Shown piece after piece: positions 24,255 to 24,791 of a DNA stretch of 24,791 nt. How positions within the stretch are numbered: the first letter of the stretch is position 1; each line of letters begins with the position of its first letter. Position numbers and translations under genes: made by a program. The notes under the pieces are model-generated. The model did no database searches and was not told the origin of the DNA. It saw only the letters and a list, made by a program, of their open reading frames with translations. Origin of the DNA: Lactobacillaceae bacterium. GTDB lineage: Bacteria > Bacillota > Bacilli > Lactobacillales > Lactobacillaceae. The stretch is from the NCBI GenBank assembly GCA_031282325.1, contig JAITDY010000015.1, forward strand, positions 1-24,791, given 5' to 3'.

Positions 24255-24791
24255 ATGAATAAATACATTCGCTTTATTTTGTTACCTGTTTTAATTTTAG
24301 TTTTAAATATAAATATTTATAATGATTCAAACATTAATGTACAAGCAAAAGGCATCTATGTAAAAAATACTGCACCATATTTAAACCCACCTGAAGGATA
24401 TACCACTTATTCTGGCTTTATGGGTATCGATCATTATGGACTTTTAATTTATGATGCCGATGATGCTAGTTTTGCTAAATATAAAAATATTTTAAATGAT
24501 TCAGTTTCACGCTGGAACACAGCTTTAGGACATAAGGTTTTAGTTTCTTATCAGGAAATTAATGCCAACAAATCTGATGCTGATGTGAGATTATATGTTG
24601 ATAAATTAGGCGCAGGTGTCGGCGGACAAACTTCTCTGGATGGCTATGCAGGTGTCGGTTATGAATTAGATCAATATAAAATTGAAATTTCTGATTCCAC
24701 AATGGAAAAGAGTTTATCTGGAATTGGAACATCGGGTTATGCGTATGCTGTTTCAACTTTGAATCATGAATTTGGGCATGTCTTAGGAATG
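24255..24791 (+). CDS. Secreted matrixin-like zinc metalloprotease, N-terminal part
   Basis: The first 179 codons are in the window; the end is cut. A signal peptide (about 1-31, likely cut after VQA) is followed by a domain with SRWNTALGHKVLVSY and DADVRLYV, as in the matrixin/M10-type fold, where a helix carrying W precedes the catalytic site. The last residues read LNHEFGHVLGM, the zinc-binding HExxHxxG start with His-Glu-x-x-His; the third His is beyond the window. Such small secreted matrixin-like proteins are common in Lactobacillaceae and of unknown substrate. ATG 24255 follows AAGGGA. Confidence 0.85.
   Translation, partial: MNKYIRFILLPVLILVLNINIYNDSNINVQAKGIYVKNTAPYLNPPEGYTTYSGFMGIDHYGLLIYDADDASFAKYKNILNDSVSRWNTALGHKVLVSYQEINANKSDADVRLYVDKLGAGVGGQTSLDGYAGVGYELDQYKIEISDSTMEKSLSGIGTSGYAYAVSTLNHEFGHVLGM

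Overview
The window is AT-rich Gram-positive DNA. The ecfA1-ecfA2-ecfT-truA and rplM-rpsI genes, an SDR close to Lactobacillus R-specific alcohol dehydrogenase, a perfect CcpA cre site and a circular bacteriocin locus point to Lactobacillales, most likely Lactobacillaceae (Leuconostoc/Oenococcus/Weissella-like or a related lineage). The species cannot be fixed from sequence alone.

Layout. Positions 1-645 (minus) hold the N-terminal part of a type II NADH dehydrogenase. Positions 690-4618 are a tight operon: the energising module of ECF vitamin transporters (ecfA1, ecfA2, ecfT), truA and an SseB-like gene. An alpha/beta hydrolase (4703-5626), a cre-controlled SDR alcohol dehydrogenase (5751-6515) and a convergent secreted ADP-ribosyltransferase (6570-7481, minus) follow, standing between truA and rplM-rpsI, which are often adjacent in Firmicutes. 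rplM-rpsI has a strong promoter and an L13-type leader. Positions 8654-12210 are a circular (AS-48/leucocyclicin class) bacteriocin locus: promoter, palindromic operator, precursor gene, large membrane protein, SpoIIM/DUF95 protein, small membrane protein and ABC ATPase.

Positions 12233-22420 are a restriction island. It holds McrBC (mcrB carries a frameshift) and a type III system (mod, res). Between mod and res lie a possible HEPN-type gene, a broken PIN-domain gene, a 58-codon remnant of a second mod 3' end and an unknown gene. The most striking structure is a pair of homologous leader cassettes, one before mcrB and one before mod. Each has an extended -10 box seven bases before an ATG (apparently leaderless) and a short ORF starting MK-NLS followed by an (AC)n tract encoding Thr-His repeats. 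Beyond the tract comes a conserved stretch of about 45 codons, open in one of the three frames, whose stop overlaps the downstream start codon. Differences between the copies are mostly synonymous in that one frame, so it is a real selected peptide. As sequenced, both tracts are out of that frame, and each is one AC unit away from it (copy 1 needs a gain, copy 2 a loss). I infer a phase-variable, translation-coupled (possibly attenuator-like) switch shared by two unrelated restriction systems.

Positions 22503-24791 encode secreted proteins: a three-repeat (DUF5648-like) C39-family peptidase, a Ser-rich membrane-anchored protein and a matrixin-like zinc protease cut by the window end. Several genes have a -10 box 6-9 bases before the ATG and no Shine-Dalgarno, which suggests leaderless transcription is common here.
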